Shown here in pieces: positions 50,659 through 60,740 of a DNA stretch of 64,000 nt. The stretch covers positions 32,870 through 96,869 of the forward strand of contig CASENS010000017.1 in the NCBI GenBank assembly GCA_949289345.1, in the 5' to 3' direction. The translations under genes and the position numbers were made by a program. The first letter of the stretch is position 1. Every line of letters begins with the position of its first letter. Source of the stretch: an uncultured Bacteroides sp. Its GTDB lineage: Bacteria > Bacteroidota > Bacteroidia > Bacteroidales > Bacteroidaceae. The notes under the pieces were generated by a model that did not search any database, was not told the DNA's origin, and saw nothing but the letters and a program-made list of their open reading frames with translations.

Positions 50659-52143
50659 TTATATATTAAGCACATTCACTATCGGCAGGACACTCTCGCC
50701 AATCATATCACTTATCCACCACGGAGCCATACCCAAAGCCGCTACGCAAACTATAAGAATAATAACCGCGGTGCGTTCGTCCCAAGTGGCATCGGTCAGA
50801 GCCAGATGATGCTTGTTCGTACAAGTGCCATAGAGAATCTTACCTACCAGACGGAGAATATAAACCGCTGTGATAACAATGCTACAGGTAGCGATAATCG
50901 TCCACGTACGGTGGAAGGTATCGGCATGCTCGAAAGCTCCGTTGAAGATTGTCATCTCTGCCACAAAGCCGCTCAAACCCGGCAAGCCCAGATTGGCCAA
51001 ACCTGCAATGACATAGCAGACTGACAGGAAAGGCATAATCTTCATCAATCCGTTCAGCTCGCGGACGTCACGAGTATGCGTACGGCCATATATCATACCG
51101 ATGAGGGCAAAGAAGAGGGCGGTCATCAGTCCGTGGCTCAACATCTGGAGCACGGCACCCGTACTTGCAGTCTGATTCATCATCAGGATGGCGAAGAGCA
51201 CCAGGCCGCAGTGACTCACACTGGAGTAAGCGTTGATGTACTTCAAGTCGGTCTGCACACACGCAGAGAAAGCACCGTACACTACCGAGATACCCGTCAA
51301 TATGATAAATATCCATCCCAATTCCTGCGCGGCTTCCGGCATCAGGTACATGGCAATGCGGAAACAGCCATAACCTCCTAACTTCATCAACACGCCGGCA
51401 TGCAGCATGGACACCGCCGTAGGCGCTGATGCATGACCGTCGGGACTCCATGTATGGAAGGGGAACAAAGCACCCAACACACCAAAGCCCAGGAAAGTAA
51501 GCGGGAACCAAATACGCTGTTGTTCAATGGGAATGTTATGCAGCCCGGCAATCTCCAACAGGTTCATCGTTGTGGCACCGCTACCGTAGTAGATACCCAA
51601 GATGCCTATCAGCAGGAAAGCGGAACCGCCCATCAACATCAGCGTCAGCTTCATGGCGGAATATTCCTTGTGACCGCTTCCCCAAACACCAATGAGCAGA
51701 TACATCGGTATCAAGGCCACCTCGTAGAACATGAACATGGTGAACAAGTCGATGGAGATAAAGAAACCGAACACGCCTAATGACAAGAACGTGAACCAAA
51801 GGAAGTATTCCTTAGTAAGCGGCTGCAATCGCCAAGAAGCAAACGTACCGGTAAAGACAATGATGGACGACAGCAACAACATGGCTACCGAAATGCCATC
51901 CACTCCCACGGAGTAATGAATGTTAAGGGCGGGATACCAAACCATATCGGCGCAGAACAGCATTTCGTCCGCAGCCCCGTTACTGCGCGCGTTGAGATAC
52001 ATCACAGTCAGCGCTACGGAAAGCGCTACCAATGCCGAGGCTCCCGTCACCATCACCGCACGTATCTGACTGATGTTGCGGCTCAGCCAAAGCCCCAGCA
52101 GCATCAGCAACGGAATCAGAACAAATAAAGATAAGAAGTTCAT
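50659..52143 (-). CDS. nuoM: NADH-quinone oxidoreductase subunit M
   Basis: 494 residues, about 14 membrane segments. The antiporter-like motifs are clear: GVDGISVAMLLLSSIIVF, MFYEVALIPMYLLIGVWGSG, FPFHTWSPDGHASAPTAVSMLHAGVLMKLGGYG and INAYSSVSHCGLVLF. The Glu in FYEVALIP and the Lys in LMKLGGYG are the family's proton-path residues. Confidence 0.95.
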   Translation of the reverse strand: MNFLSLFVLIPLLMLLGLWLSRNISQIRAVMVTGASALVALSVALTVMYLNARSNGAADEMLFCADMVWYPALNIHYSVGVDGISVAMLLLSSIIVFTGTFASWRLQPLTKEYFLWFTFLSLGVFGFFISIDLFTMFMFYEVALIPMYLLIGVWGSGHKEYSAMKLTLMLMGGSAFLLIGILGIYYGSGATTMNLLEIAGLHNIPIEQQRIWFPLTFLGFGVLGALFPFHTWSPDGHASAPTAVSMLHAGVLMKLGGYGCFRIAMYLMPEAAQELGWIFIILTGISVVYGAFSACVQTDLKYINAYSSVSHCGLVLFAILMMNQTASTGAVLQMLSHGLMTALFFALIGMIYGRTHTRDVRELNGLMKIMPFLSVCYVIAGLANLGLPGLSGFVAEMTIFNGAFEHADTFHRTWTIIATCSIVITAVYILRLVGKILYGTCTNKHHLALTDATWDERTAVIILIVCVAALGMAPWWISDMIGESVLPIVNVLNI

Positions 52144-52182
52144 TATGCTAAGTATAAATTATCCATTAGAAACTATGAGTCA

Positions 52183-54072
52183 TTACACCATTAATATAAG
52201 TATCAACGCCAACACACCGAGCAAAAAGACCAATGCGTATTGCTGCACGCGACCGCTCTGCAACGTCCGGATGGAATCGCTCGAAGCCTGTGAACTCCAC
52301 GCCAAGAAGTTAAAGAAGCCATCCACCACGTGACGGTCCCACCAGGCAATGGGGCGGCTGACGCAACCGAAGATGATGCGGTGCGTGATAAACTGATACA
52401 CTTCATCAATATAGAAACGGTGGTAAGCGGCCGTCCACAGGCCGTTGAAACGGCGTGCCAAAGTATCGGCCACGGGCTGGCGGTCACGAGCGTAAATCCA
52501 AGTAGCCAACGCAATAGCCGCCAAAGCTACGACAATGCTTGTACAAGCGATGGTCAAGTCGATATGGATGTCATAAGCCTGCCCGTTGGACGAAACCAAA
52601 TGTCCGAAAGGCAACGCCCATCCGCATACCACGGTAATGGCAGCCAAAATCATCAACGGAACGGTCATCGTAAGCGGACTCTCGTGTGGCGTGTGTTCGG
52701 CATGCAATTCTTTATTCTCCGTACCCCAGAAGATTCCGTAGTACAGACGGAACATATAGAAAGCGGTCATACCCGCAATCACGGTCATAATCCAACCCAT
52801 CACCGGACTGAACTGGAAGCAGGCGGCCAGAATCTCATCCTTCGAGAAAAAGCCGGAGAGTGGCCAGATACCCGCAATGGCCAGGCAGGCGATGAGGAAT
52901 GTCCAGTGCGTGACTGGCATATATTTGCGCAAGCCTCCCATGGCCGACATTTCGTTGCTGTGGACGGCATGGATGATGCTACCCGCGCAGAGGAACAGCA
53001 ACGCCTTGAACATGGCGTGGGTGAACAAGTGGAACATACCGGCCATGTAACCCAAACCGCCGTGATGCGGGTCGGCAGAAGTACAAACACCCAAAGCCAC
53101 CATCATAAAGCCAATCTGCGAGATGGTAGAGAAAGCCAATACACGTTTGATATCGCTCTGCACACAAGCCACACTGGCGGCATAGAAGGCGGTAAAAGCA
53201 CCCACATAGGCCACGATGTGCAACGTTTCCGGAGCGTATGCAATGAAGAGCGGGAACATACGGGCAACCAAGTAAACACCTGCCACCACCATCGTCGCCG
53301 CATGAATCAAGGCACTGACGGGTGTCGGGCCTTCCATGGCATCAGGCAACCAGATGTGCAACGGGAACATGGCACTCTTACCGGCACCACCGATGAACAT
53401 CAGTCCCAAAGCCAACGGCAACATGGCTCCACCCTTCATCAGCATCATCGCCTCGGGCGTAAAGGTGTAAGTCCCTACATAATAGCCATAAATAAGGATG
53501 CCGATGAGGAAGCCCAAGTCAGCAAAACGGGTCACGATGAACGCTTTCTTGGAAGCAGCAACAGCGGCAGGCTTCGTATAATAGAAACCGATAAGCAGGT
53601 AGGACGACACGCCCACCAACTCCCAGAACAAATACATCTGGAAAATGTTCGTGGCCACAACCAGTCCCAACATGGACATGGTGAAGAGCGACAAGAACGC
53701 ATAGTAACGCTGGAAACCACGCTCACCTTTCATATAACCGAAAGAGTAAATGTGAACCATCAGACTGACCGTACTGATGACAATCAGCATCACCACCGAA
53801 ATGGGGTCAAGCAAAATGCCCATGTCAATGCTCAGCCGTTCAGTGAAGGGTAACCAGCGGAAGTTGTAAGGCATCAGCGTCTCATACGTACCATCAGCCA
53901 ATCGGGGAGCGGTGAAATACGTGAACGCCGTCAAGTACGACAAGACAGTCACCACACCCAGTACCGCCGTACCGATAAGCCCTGCCGTGCGGTGAGACAT
54001 CCATTTGCCTCCCACTCCCAATGTGAGGAAGGAGAGGAAAGGAAGGAGTAGGATAAGAATCGTATATTCCAT
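52183..54072 (-). CDS. nuoL: NADH-quinone oxidoreductase subunit L
   Basis: 629 residues, about 16 membrane segments plus the long lateral-helix region at the C terminus. Landmarks are MLIVISTVSLMVHIYSFGYMKGE, FWELVGVSSYLLIGFYYTKPAA, GKSAMFPLHIWLPDAMEGPTPVSALIHAATMVVAGVYL and FSTISQIGFMMVALG. It is the distal antiporter-like pump subunit. It starts 106 nt after nuoK, the widest gap in the operon. Confidence 0.96.
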   Translation of the reverse strand: MEYTILILLLPFLSFLTLGVGGKWMSHRTAGLIGTAVLGVVTVLSYLTAFTYFTAPRLADGTYETLMPYNFRWLPFTERLSIDMGILLDPISVVMLIVISTVSLMVHIYSFGYMKGERGFQRYYAFLSLFTMSMLGLVVATNIFQMYLFWELVGVSSYLLIGFYYTKPAAVAASKKAFIVTRFADLGFLIGILIYGYYVGTYTFTPEAMMLMKGGAMLPLALGLMFIGGAGKSAMFPLHIWLPDAMEGPTPVSALIHAATMVVAGVYLVARMFPLFIAYAPETLHIVAYVGAFTAFYAASVACVQSDIKRVLAFSTISQIGFMMVALGVCTSADPHHGGLGYMAGMFHLFTHAMFKALLFLCAGSIIHAVHSNEMSAMGGLRKYMPVTHWTFLIACLAIAGIWPLSGFFSKDEILAACFQFSPVMGWIMTVIAGMTAFYMFRLYYGIFWGTENKELHAEHTPHESPLTMTVPLMILAAITVVCGWALPFGHLVSSNGQAYDIHIDLTIACTSIVVALAAIALATWIYARDRQPVADTLARRFNGLWTAAYHRFYIDEVYQFITHRIIFGCVSRPIAWWDRHVVDGFFNFLAWSSQASSDSIRTLQSGRVQQYALVFLLGVLALILILMV

Positions 54073-54178
54073 TATCTTCTTTTTTTGTTTCTTTTCAATT
54101 CCTTTTTAAAGATATGTCGAAATCAATGATGACACATCCTCGTTTCTAATATATTCTCGTGGCCATTCAAAAATGCCT

Positions 54179-54487
54179 CTACCACTTCATGTCTTCCAGC
54201 TTATCCACTTGTATACTGCGGATGTTGCGGTAGATGTTTATCATGATGGCAATGGCAATGGCTGTCTCCGCTGCCGAGATAGCGATAGAAAAAAGCGAGA
54301 AGAAGTAGCCCTCCAGCCCTTCGGGGAAGAGAAAGCGGTTGAACACGGCAAAGTTGATGTCTGTGGCGTTCAGTATCAGTTCGACCGAAATCAGCATGCC
54401 CAGCGTGTTGCGACGGATGAAAAAACCATAGATACCGGCAAAGAGCATGATGGTCGAAATAATCAAGTAATATTCCAAGTGTACCAT
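54179..54487 (-). CDS. nuoK: NADH-quinone oxidoreductase subunit K
   Basis: 102 residues with three membrane helices. The family segment is RNTLGMLISVELILNATDINFAVF, where the Glu in SVELILN is the conserved membrane carboxylate; SAAETAIAIAIMINIYRN follows. Confidence 0.95.
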   Translation of the reverse strand: MVHLEYYLIISTIMLFAGIYGFFIRRNTLGMLISVELILNATDINFAVFNRFLFPEGLEGYFFSLFSIAISAAETAIAIAIMINIYRNIRSIQVDKLEDMKW

Positions 54488-54520
54488 ACCATTTATCTAT
54501 TTCAGATTTAGATTTCAATT

Positions 54521-55033
54521 TTATCGTTTGCGAGCTATGAGCAAACCACCCACGATACAAGCCAACAGCAATACGCTGACTGCCTCGAAAGGCAACAGGT
54601 AACCATACTTGTCACCACTAAGCAAATGTTGACCGATAGTCTCGATGTTCACCTCTACGGGTTCCACATCTACCGGAGCCAGGAATTTATGCTTCAACGT
54701 AATGAACAGCACAATAGCAGCGCCTGCCAATACGGTACCCAATCCGGCTACCAACCTACTGCGTTTCAACTTGGACACACGGTCACCTTCGCCGCTCACC
54801 AGCAGGATGGAGAACACATAGAGCACGACAATACCGCCTGCATAAACCATTATCTGCACAGCTCCCAAGAAGGTATATCCCAACAGGAAGTAAATACCTG
54901 CCGTACCGAAAAGCACAAACAACAGCCATGTGGCCGCACGCACCATACGCCGTGTGGTCACCGTCAGCACGGAAAACACGGCAATGAAAGCCGCCAAAAA
55001 GAAAAATACTACAGTTTCAAGCGTTATATCCAT
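54521..55033 (-). CDS. nuoJ: NADH-quinone oxidoreductase subunit J
   Basis: 170 residues, five membrane helices. The typical LGYTFLGAVQIMVYAGGIVVLYVFSILL segment carries the pi-bulge helix of this subunit; the C terminus is EAVSVLLLACIVGGLLIARKR. It starts 6 nt after nuoI. Confidence 0.95.
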   Translation of the reverse strand: MDITLETVVFFFLAAFIAVFSVLTVTTRRMVRAATWLLFVLFGTAGIYFLLGYTFLGAVQIMVYAGGIVVLYVFSILLVSGEGDRVSKLKRSRLVAGLGTVLAGAAIVLFITLKHKFLAPVDVEPVEVNIETIGQHLLSGDKYGYLLPFEAVSVLLLACIVGGLLIARKR

Positions 55034-55039
55034 AATCGT

Positions 55040-55537
55040 TTAAGCGTTTTGTTCATTAGCTACAGGTTTCTTCTTCTCTTCTACATGGCTGCCCGGACGA
55101 TTCAGCGTCAGAAGCAACTTGGAGCGGTCGAAGACTGCGTGTTCAAAATTCTGGTCGAACGTAATGGCGCCATGCGGGCATGCGTTGACGCAAAGTTGAC
55201 AGAACATGCACGAAGCCAAGTTATACTCATAACGTGCCAGCACTTTCTTCTTTTTCCCGTCTTCAGTAGTAATGGTCTCGCTCACCACATGGATACTGTC
55301 GTTGGGGCAAGCCATTTGACACAGTCCGCAAGCTACACACTTGTGCTCGTTCTGTTCATTATGGGGCATCACCAATGTACCACGAAAACGGTCGAACATC
55401 TTCAGCGTCTTGCGGTTTTCAGGATATTGTTCGGTGATTTTCGGTGTGAAGTATTCGCGCATGGTTGTTTTCAAGCCTGTCGCCAAACTGGCCACAGCCT
55501 TGCCAAGCCCTCCTATATAAGATTGTTTTTCTTCCAT
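55040..55537 (-). CDS. nuoI: NADH-quinone oxidoreductase subunit I (2x 4Fe-4S)
   Basis: 165 residues. Two ferredoxin motifs, CVACGLCQMACP and CMFCQLCVNACP, bind the N6a and N6b clusters, which pass electrons to NuoB. The sequence before them (FRGTLVMPHNEQNEHKCVAC) fits the family. Confidence 0.95.
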   Translation of the reverse strand: MEEKQSYIGGLGKAVASLATGLKTTMREYFTPKITEQYPENRKTLKMFDRFRGTLVMPHNEQNEHKCVACGLCQMACPNDSIHVVSETITTEDGKKKKVLARYEYNLASCMFCQLCVNACPHGAITFDQNFEHAVFDRSKLLLTLNRPGSHVEEKKKPVANEQNA

Positions 55538-55586
55538 GTTACGATTTATGATTTAAATTCTTCTTTATCATTCTTCATTTTTAGAT

Positions 55587-56663
55587 TTAGAAGTGCCATC
55601 CTAACGCCACGCATATAGCCATCAACAGCAGGTTGGCCAGCGAAATAGGCATCAGATATTTCCATTCCAGTTTCACGATATGGTCAATACGAAGACGAGG
55701 GAATGTCCAGCGCATCCACATCAGCAAGAATACAATGAAGAAAGCCTTGGCAAAGAACCAAACAAAACCAGGGATATAGTCCATCACCATGTTAAAGCCG
55801 TCTAATCCGGGAATATGCAACGGCATCCATCCGCCCAAGAATACCGTAGCGGCAATGGCCGATACGATGAAGAGGTTCAAGTATTCCGCCAGGTAGAAGA
55901 AGCCAAAGTGCATACCGCTGTACTCCGTATGGTATCCGGCCGTCAATTCGCTCTCTGCTTCCGGCAAGTCGAAAGGACCACGGTTACATTCCGCATTACC
56001 GGCTATCAGATAAACGATAAAAGCTATCACGGCTGGAATATGTCCTTTAAAGATGAGCCAACCGTCAGTTTGACCTTCCACAATCTGCGAAATCTGCATG
56101 GTTCCAGCCAATACGACCATGGTCAGAATACTAAGTCCCACGGACAACTCGTAGCTGATAATCTGCGCGCCACTTCGCATGGCGCCTATCAGCGAAAACT
56201 TGTTATTAGAACTCCAACCCGCCAGCAAAATACCCACAACACCAATACTTGACGCCGCCAACAGGAAGAAAATGCCAACATTGAAATCCAATACTTCCAG
56301 TCCTTTGTTCATGGGCAGACAGGCAAACGTAAGGAACGAAGCCAGCAACACCATATAGGGAGCCAAGTTATAGAGCAGTTTGTCTACACCCTTTGGGGTG
56401 AAAATTTCCTTGGTAAGCATCTTCAGCACGTCACATATCACTTGTATAGTACCGTAAGGGCCTACACGCATCGGACCTAAGCGGCACTGAAAGAAGCCGC
56501 ACACCTTACGCTCCATATAGATAAGCACGATGGCCAGCAACGCATACATAAGCACGATGCATACACCTATCACAACACATTCGATGAACACCGCCAAGCC
56601 TTCGGGCATCACCGACGTCAGCATCGTATGTATCCAGTTTGTTACAATACTAAAATCCAACAT
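55587..56663 (-). CDS. nuoH: NADH-quinone oxidoreductase subunit H
   Basis: 358 residues, eight membrane helices. It forms the quinone chamber with NuoB and NuoD. Landmarks are [95 protein letters not shown] and [23 protein letters not shown]. Confidence 0.96.
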   Translation of the reverse strand: MLDFSIVTNWIHTMLTSVMPEGLAVFIECVVIGVCIVLMYALLAIVLIYMERKVCGFFQCRLGPMRVGPYGTIQVICDVLKMLTKEIFTPKGVDKLLYNLAPYMVLLASFLTFACLPMNKGLEVLDFNVGIFFLLAASSIGVVGILLAGWSSNNKFSLIGAMRSGAQIISYELSVGLSILTMVVLAGTMQISQIVEGQTDGWLIFKGHIPAVIAFIVYLIAGNAECNRGPFDLPEAESELTAGYHTEYSGMHFGFFYLAEYLNLFIVSAIAATVFLGGWMPLHIPGLDGFNMVMDYIPGFVWFFAKAFFIVFLLMWMRWTFPRLRIDHIVKLEWKYLMPISLANLLLMAICVALGWHF

Positions 56664-56701
56664 ATTGTCATTCTACTATTTACATATATATTTCTACTCT
56701 C

Positions 56702-58297
56702 TTACCGGTCGATATCAGGTACCACATAGTCTAACGTACCACCGATGGCTATCAAGTCCGCAATCTTGGCACCACGGGTTATCGTATCTATTACGCCCAC
56801 CAACGGCAGACCCGTAGCACGGTAATGCAAGCGATAAGGAGTTTTGTCTCCCCTACTCTCCAAGTAAACACCGAACTCTCCACGACTACCTTCCACAGCA
56901 CTATACCAACTGCCTTCCGGCACACGGATGATGGGTTTCATCTTCTCTTGATAAGCACCTTCGGGAATATTGTCTATCAATTGTTCAATAATGTGCAGAC
57001 TTTCTTTTATCTCATCCATACGCACCAACAGGCGGGCGAAGCAGTCTCCCTCCGTACGTACGATTTCCTTGAAATCAACTTTGTCATAAACACCGTATGG
57101 CATACGCTTACGCACATCACAAGCCCATCCGCTGGCTCTACCGGTACCCCCTGTAGCGCCAAAAGCGATAGCCTGTTCACGAGTCAGCACACCTACTCCC
57201 TTCAGACGGTTTTGGGCGATCACATTATTAATAAATACATCGTAATATTCTTGCAGGTTATGACGCATGTAGGGGATAAACTCTTTCACCCGATGTACAA
57301 AGTTAGGATGAATATCTGCCTGAACGCCTCCAATGGTATTATAATTCAATATCAAACGGCCTCCGCATGTTTCCTCAAAAATGTCAAGCACCTTTTCACG
57401 GTCACGAAATCCGTAAAGGAAAGCCGTGGTCGCTCCCAAGTCCTGGCACAGACACGCAAAGAACAAGATGTGAGAGTCAATACGTTGCAACTCATCCATA
57501 ATGGTACGGATGTATTGCACACGTTCGCTGACTTCCACACCCATCGCCTTCTCAATGCACATACACAACGCATGACGGTTCTGCATGGCACCCAGATAAT
57601 CCAAACGGTCTGTTAAAGCCAATGTCTGCGGATAGGTCAGACTTTCGTTCATCTTCTCAATACCGCGATGGATGTAGCCGCAATTCACGTCTATCTTTTT
57701 AATATTCTCACCCTCCAATGATACCCGGAAGCGCAACACGCCATGCGTAGCCGGATGCTGAGGACCGATATTTACCACGTATTCTTCATCGCCAAACAGT
57801 GTTTCCTCTGTTTCAGTCGTAGTGCCGTCTTCTTTTATTCCATATTCATGAGTCGTGTCTACGGTAGGCTCGTTATCCATGCGCAACGGGTTTTCCTTCG
57901 CAGGGTCATCGTCTTTGCGAAACGGATAACCCACCCAATCGTTGCGGAGGAACAAGCGGCGCATATCGGGGTGACCAATGAACTCAATACCATAAAAATC
58001 GTAAGCCTCACGTTCCGGCAATTCCGCACCACACCAAATATCCGTCACTGTAGGCAATTCGGGATGTTCACGGTCTTCGGTCGATGTTTTTACAACGATT
58101 CGTTGACCGGTAACAGTCGACTCCAAATGATATACCACACCCAATCCCCGAATGGCATCGGCCGGTTCATCCTCTTTCCGCACACCCCAGTCCATACCAG
58201 TCAGGCTCTCCAAAAAGTCCATCTGCTGCTTGTCACGCAAATCAAGCATACGTTCGTGCAACTGGGCCGGTTCTATATATAATATTGTATCTTCCAC
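56702..58297 (-). CDS. nuoCD: NADH-quinone oxidoreductase fused subunits C and D
   Basis: 531 residues, GTG start. About residues 1-160 are the NuoC (30 kDa) part, with ERE-AYDFYGIEFIGHPDMRRLFLRNDWVGYPFRKD. Residues from about 175 on are the NuoD (49 kDa) part: VNIGPQHPATHGVLRFRVSLEG, CGYIHRGIEKMNESLTYPQTLALTDRLDYL and the ending GGTLDYVVPDIDR. NuoD makes the quinone site with NuoB. The C-D fusion occurs in several bacterial groups. Confidence 0.96.
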   Translation of the reverse strand: MEDTILYIEPAQLHERMLDLRDKQQMDFLESLTGMDWGVRKEDEPADAIRGLGVVYHLESTVTGQRIVVKTSTEDREHPELPTVTDIWCGAELPEREAYDFYGIEFIGHPDMRRLFLRNDWVGYPFRKDDDPAKENPLRMDNEPTVDTTHEYGIKEDGTTTETEETLFGDEEYVVNIGPQHPATHGVLRFRVSLEGENIKKIDVNCGYIHRGIEKMNESLTYPQTLALTDRLDYLGAMQNRHALCMCIEKAMGVEVSERVQYIRTIMDELQRIDSHILFFACLCQDLGATTAFLYGFRDREKVLDIFEETCGGRLILNYNTIGGVQADIHPNFVHRVKEFIPYMRHNLQEYYDVFINNVIAQNRLKGVGVLTREQAIAFGATGGTGRASGWACDVRKRMPYGVYDKVDFKEIVRTEGDCFARLLVRMDEIKESLHIIEQLIDNIPEGAYQEKMKPIIRVPEGSWYSAVEGSRGEFGVYLESRGDKTPYRLHYRATGLPLVGVIDTITRGAKIADLIAIGGTLDYVVPDIDR

Positions 58298-58326
58298 GAA
58301 ACCAATATTTAATGTTCACTGATTAA

Positions 58327-58911
58327 TCATTTTTCTCTTTTTTTTCTCCGGTTGATACCGCCGAAGAACTTTTCCATCTTTACTTTACGCTGCAACTGCA
58401 TCATGCCATAAAGGAAAGCCTCCGGTCTGGGAGGACAGCCAGGCACATAGACATCTACCGGTATAATCTGGTCTACGCCTTGCACCACGTGATACGACTT
58501 CCGGAAAGGGCCACCGCTGACTGCGCATCCACCCACAGCAACCACGTATTTCGGATCAGCCATCTGATCGTACAGACGCTTCAGCACAGGAGCCATCTTA
58601 TTCGTAATAGTGCCGCTTACCAAGATAACGTCTGCCTGTCGGGGACTGTTACGAGTCACCTCGAAACCAAAACGGGCGATGTCATAACGTGCCGCACATA
58701 CAGCCATAAACTCAATACCGCAACAACTGGTGGCAAACGTCAAAGGCCACAATGAGTTACTACGTCCCCAATCTATTAGCTCATCCAAACTTGCCACTAC
58801 CACATTGGTTCTTCCTTCGTTCATTTGAGCGATCAGCTTCTCCAATGTTTCGTTGTCTTGGAATTCCTCGTATGGAATAGACTTAATTTTCGGCCTGCGC
58901 TTTACTTCCAT
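58327..58911 (-). CDS. nuoB: NADH-quinone oxidoreductase subunit B
   Basis: 194 residues from [10 protein letters not shown]; the open frame extends 37 codons upstream inside nuoA and is not used. Cluster N2 ligands are Cys63 and Cys64 (TSCCGIEFM), Cys130 (VGGCAVSGG) and Cys160 ([10 protein letters not shown]). It overlaps the end of nuoA by 10 nt. Confidence 0.95.
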   Translation of the reverse strand: MEVKRRPKIKSIPYEEFQDNETLEKLIAQMNEGRTNVVVASLDELIDWGRSNSLWPLTFATSCCGIEFMAVCAARYDIARFGFEVTRNSPRQADVILVSGTITNKMAPVLKRLYDQMADPKYVVAVGGCAVSGGPFRKSYHVVQGVDQIIPVDVYVPGCPPRPEAFLYGMMQLQRKVKMEKFFGGINRRKKREK

Positions 58912-59252
58912 TCCAACGCTCCTTTCCTCCAGGCATATGCCAAGCCCAGAATTAAGACAAACAAGAAAAATCCGACTCCCAACAATCCGCCTACACCCAA
59001 CTGACGGGTTACAACGGCCCACGGAAAGAGGAATACGGTTTCTACCTCAAACATCAAGAACAGAATGGCGAACAGATAATAGCCTACACGGAACTGCATC
59101 CACGAACGGCCTCGCGTCGGAATACCACACTCGTAAGGCTCCATCTTTTGAGGGTTGTACGAGTGGGGTGCTATCAGATTGGACAGCACGACTACTACGC
59201 CAACAAAAAGAATTGCCGTCAGCACGACGGTTACTAAGAGGGTAAAGTTCAT
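58902..59252 (-). CDS. nuoA: NADH-quinone oxidoreductase subunit A
   Basis: 116 residues, three membrane helices. The family segment is [39 protein letters not shown]. First gene of the nuo operon, after a -7 element about 60 nt upstream. Confidence 0.95.
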   Translation of the reverse strand: MNFTLLVTVVLTAILFVGVVVVLSNLIAPHSYNPQKMEPYECGIPTRGRSWMQFRVGYYLFAILFLMFEVETVFLFPWAVVTRQLGVGGLLGVGFFLFVLILGLAYAWRKGALEWK

Positions 59253-59314
59253 AAATCCAATAAGATTTTTTAGTATAATTAAAGGGAACGTTTTCCCTTA
59301 TTTGTTTTCAGCCG

Positions 59315-59322
59315 CAAAAGTA
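59315..59322 (-). promoter_or_regulatory. -7 element of the nuo operon
   Basis: TACTTTTG on the minus strand, 63 nt before the nuoA ATG; the -33 box is weak. An inverted pair AAGGGAAAACGTTCCCTT (59282-59299) lies between it and the start. Confidence 0.55.
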
Positions 59323-59399
59323 CAATAAGTATTTCATCCGACTGTAATCTCCAAATAACAAATAGAGGTATTTTTTACACTTTTTATCCTATGTCAATC

Positions 59400-60740
59400 T
59401 TAACTAAAGTAACTTTCTATCTTCTTTATCATCATACTCAGACAAAATACCACTACATGGTCACCCGGCTGTATCAACGTATTACCGGTTACTACAACAC
59501 CTTCGCCTTGGCGGATCAGACCTCCAATGGTCACGCCCTTGGGCAGTCCCAAATCCTTCACCGGATGTTTGGTTATCTTCGAACCCGCCTTTACTGTAAA
59601 TTCCGCCACATCAGCATTGGCCACGGTCAAACATTTCACATTGCTGACGTCGGCATCCAGCATCATCTGGTAGATATGACTGGCGGCAATCATCTTCTTA
59701 TTGATAACGGTACCGATATCCAGGCTCTCGGCCATACCAATGTAATCGATATTCTCCACTTCGGCCACGGTCTTTCTCACGCCCATTCGTTTGGCGGCCA
59801 GACAAGCCAGGATATTAGTTTCCGAGTTACCGGTCAACGCCACAAAAGCTTCGGTGTTCTGCAATCCTTCTTCCAGCAGCAAGTCCATGTCGCGCCCATC
59901 TCCGTTTATCACCATTGTACGGTCACTCAGCAGTTCGCTGAGGCGGTTACAACGGGCCAAATCATTATCAATGATTTTCAACTGCATATAGTCCGGCACA
60001 TATTGGGCTGTGCGCACCGCGATGCGACTTCCACCCATAATCATAACGTTGCGCACATCCGGATAGTCTTCCTTTCCGGCCACCTTGCGCACATAAGGAA
60101 TGTATTTGCGGGTTGTGGTAAAATAGACAATATCATGAAGTTTAATGGAGTCATCACCTCGCGGAATCAAAGTTTCATTTCCGCGCTTGATGGCCACGAT
60201 GTGATAAGGCAATTCCGGTCCGCCCAGCTTATACAGGGGAATGTCCAATATCTCGGCCTTCTCGCGCATCTTGGTCCCTATCAATATCAAGGCGCCTCCA
60301 CAAAACTCCCACCACTGGCGCACCCAGCTCATGCGGATTGACGCCACAATCTCCTTAGCGGCCAGCATTTCCGGATAAATCAGCGAATGTACGCCCAACT
60401 TCTGAAAGAATTCCTTGTTTTTAGGCAGAAGGTATTCATAGTTGTCAATACGGGCCACCGTTTTCTGCGCTCCTAAATTCGCAGCCAGCAGACAAGCAGT
60501 CACATTGCGGCTCTCATCAGGAGTTACGGCTATAAACAAATCCGCATCCTCAATGCCCGCTTCTCTCAAGCCGGAAACAGACGAAGGCGAAACCGGGATT
60601 GTCATCAAATCGAAATTTGACCCGAACGCATTCAAACGCTCTTCATCCTCGTCCATCAGAATAATATCCTGTTTCTCGCGAGACAAAAGTTTCGCTAAAT
60701 GAGTGCCCACCGAACCGGCACCGGCAATAATGATTTTCAC
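59400..60740 (-). CDS. trkA: Trk potassium uptake regulator TrkA
   Basis: 446 residues, cytoplasmic, GTG start overlapping the dxs stop (GTGA). Two RCK units are seen: [20 protein letters not shown] (Rossmann GxGxxG) and [18 protein letters not shown], each followed by a TrkA-C domain. It gates the TrkH potassium channel with NAD(H) or nucleotides. The partner trkH is not in the window; the next gene is nuoA. Confidence 0.93.
   Translation of the reverse strand: MKIIIAGAGSVGTHLAKLLSREKQDIILMDEDEERLNAFGSNFDLMTIPVSPSSVSGLREAGIEDADLFIAVTPDESRNVTACLLAANLGAQKTVARIDNYEYLLPKNKEFFQKLGVHSLIYPEMLAAKEIVASIRMSWVRQWWEFCGGALILIGTKMREKAEILDIPLYKLGGPELPYHIVAIKRGNETLIPRGDDSIKLHDIVYFTTTRKYIPYVRKVAGKEDYPDVRNVMIMGGSRIAVRTAQYVPDYMQLKIIDNDLARCNRLSELLSDRTMVINGDGRDMDLLLEEGLQNTEAFVALTGNSETNILACLAAKRMGVRKTVAEVENIDYIGMAESLDIGTVINKKMIAASHIYQMMLDADVSNVKCLTVANADVAEFTVKAGSKITKHPVKDLGLPKGVTIGGLIRQGEGVVVTGNTLIQPGDHVVVFCLSMMIKKIESYFS

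Noticed and set aside
52330-53853. 507-codon open frame on the plus strand
   Set aside because: Antisense to nuoL; composition is rich in His, Gln and Arg, as expected from reading membrane-protein codons backwards.
58912-59022. Extended nuoB start
   Set aside because: The extra 37 codons overlap nuoA in another frame, and the protein family begins near [10 protein letters not shown].
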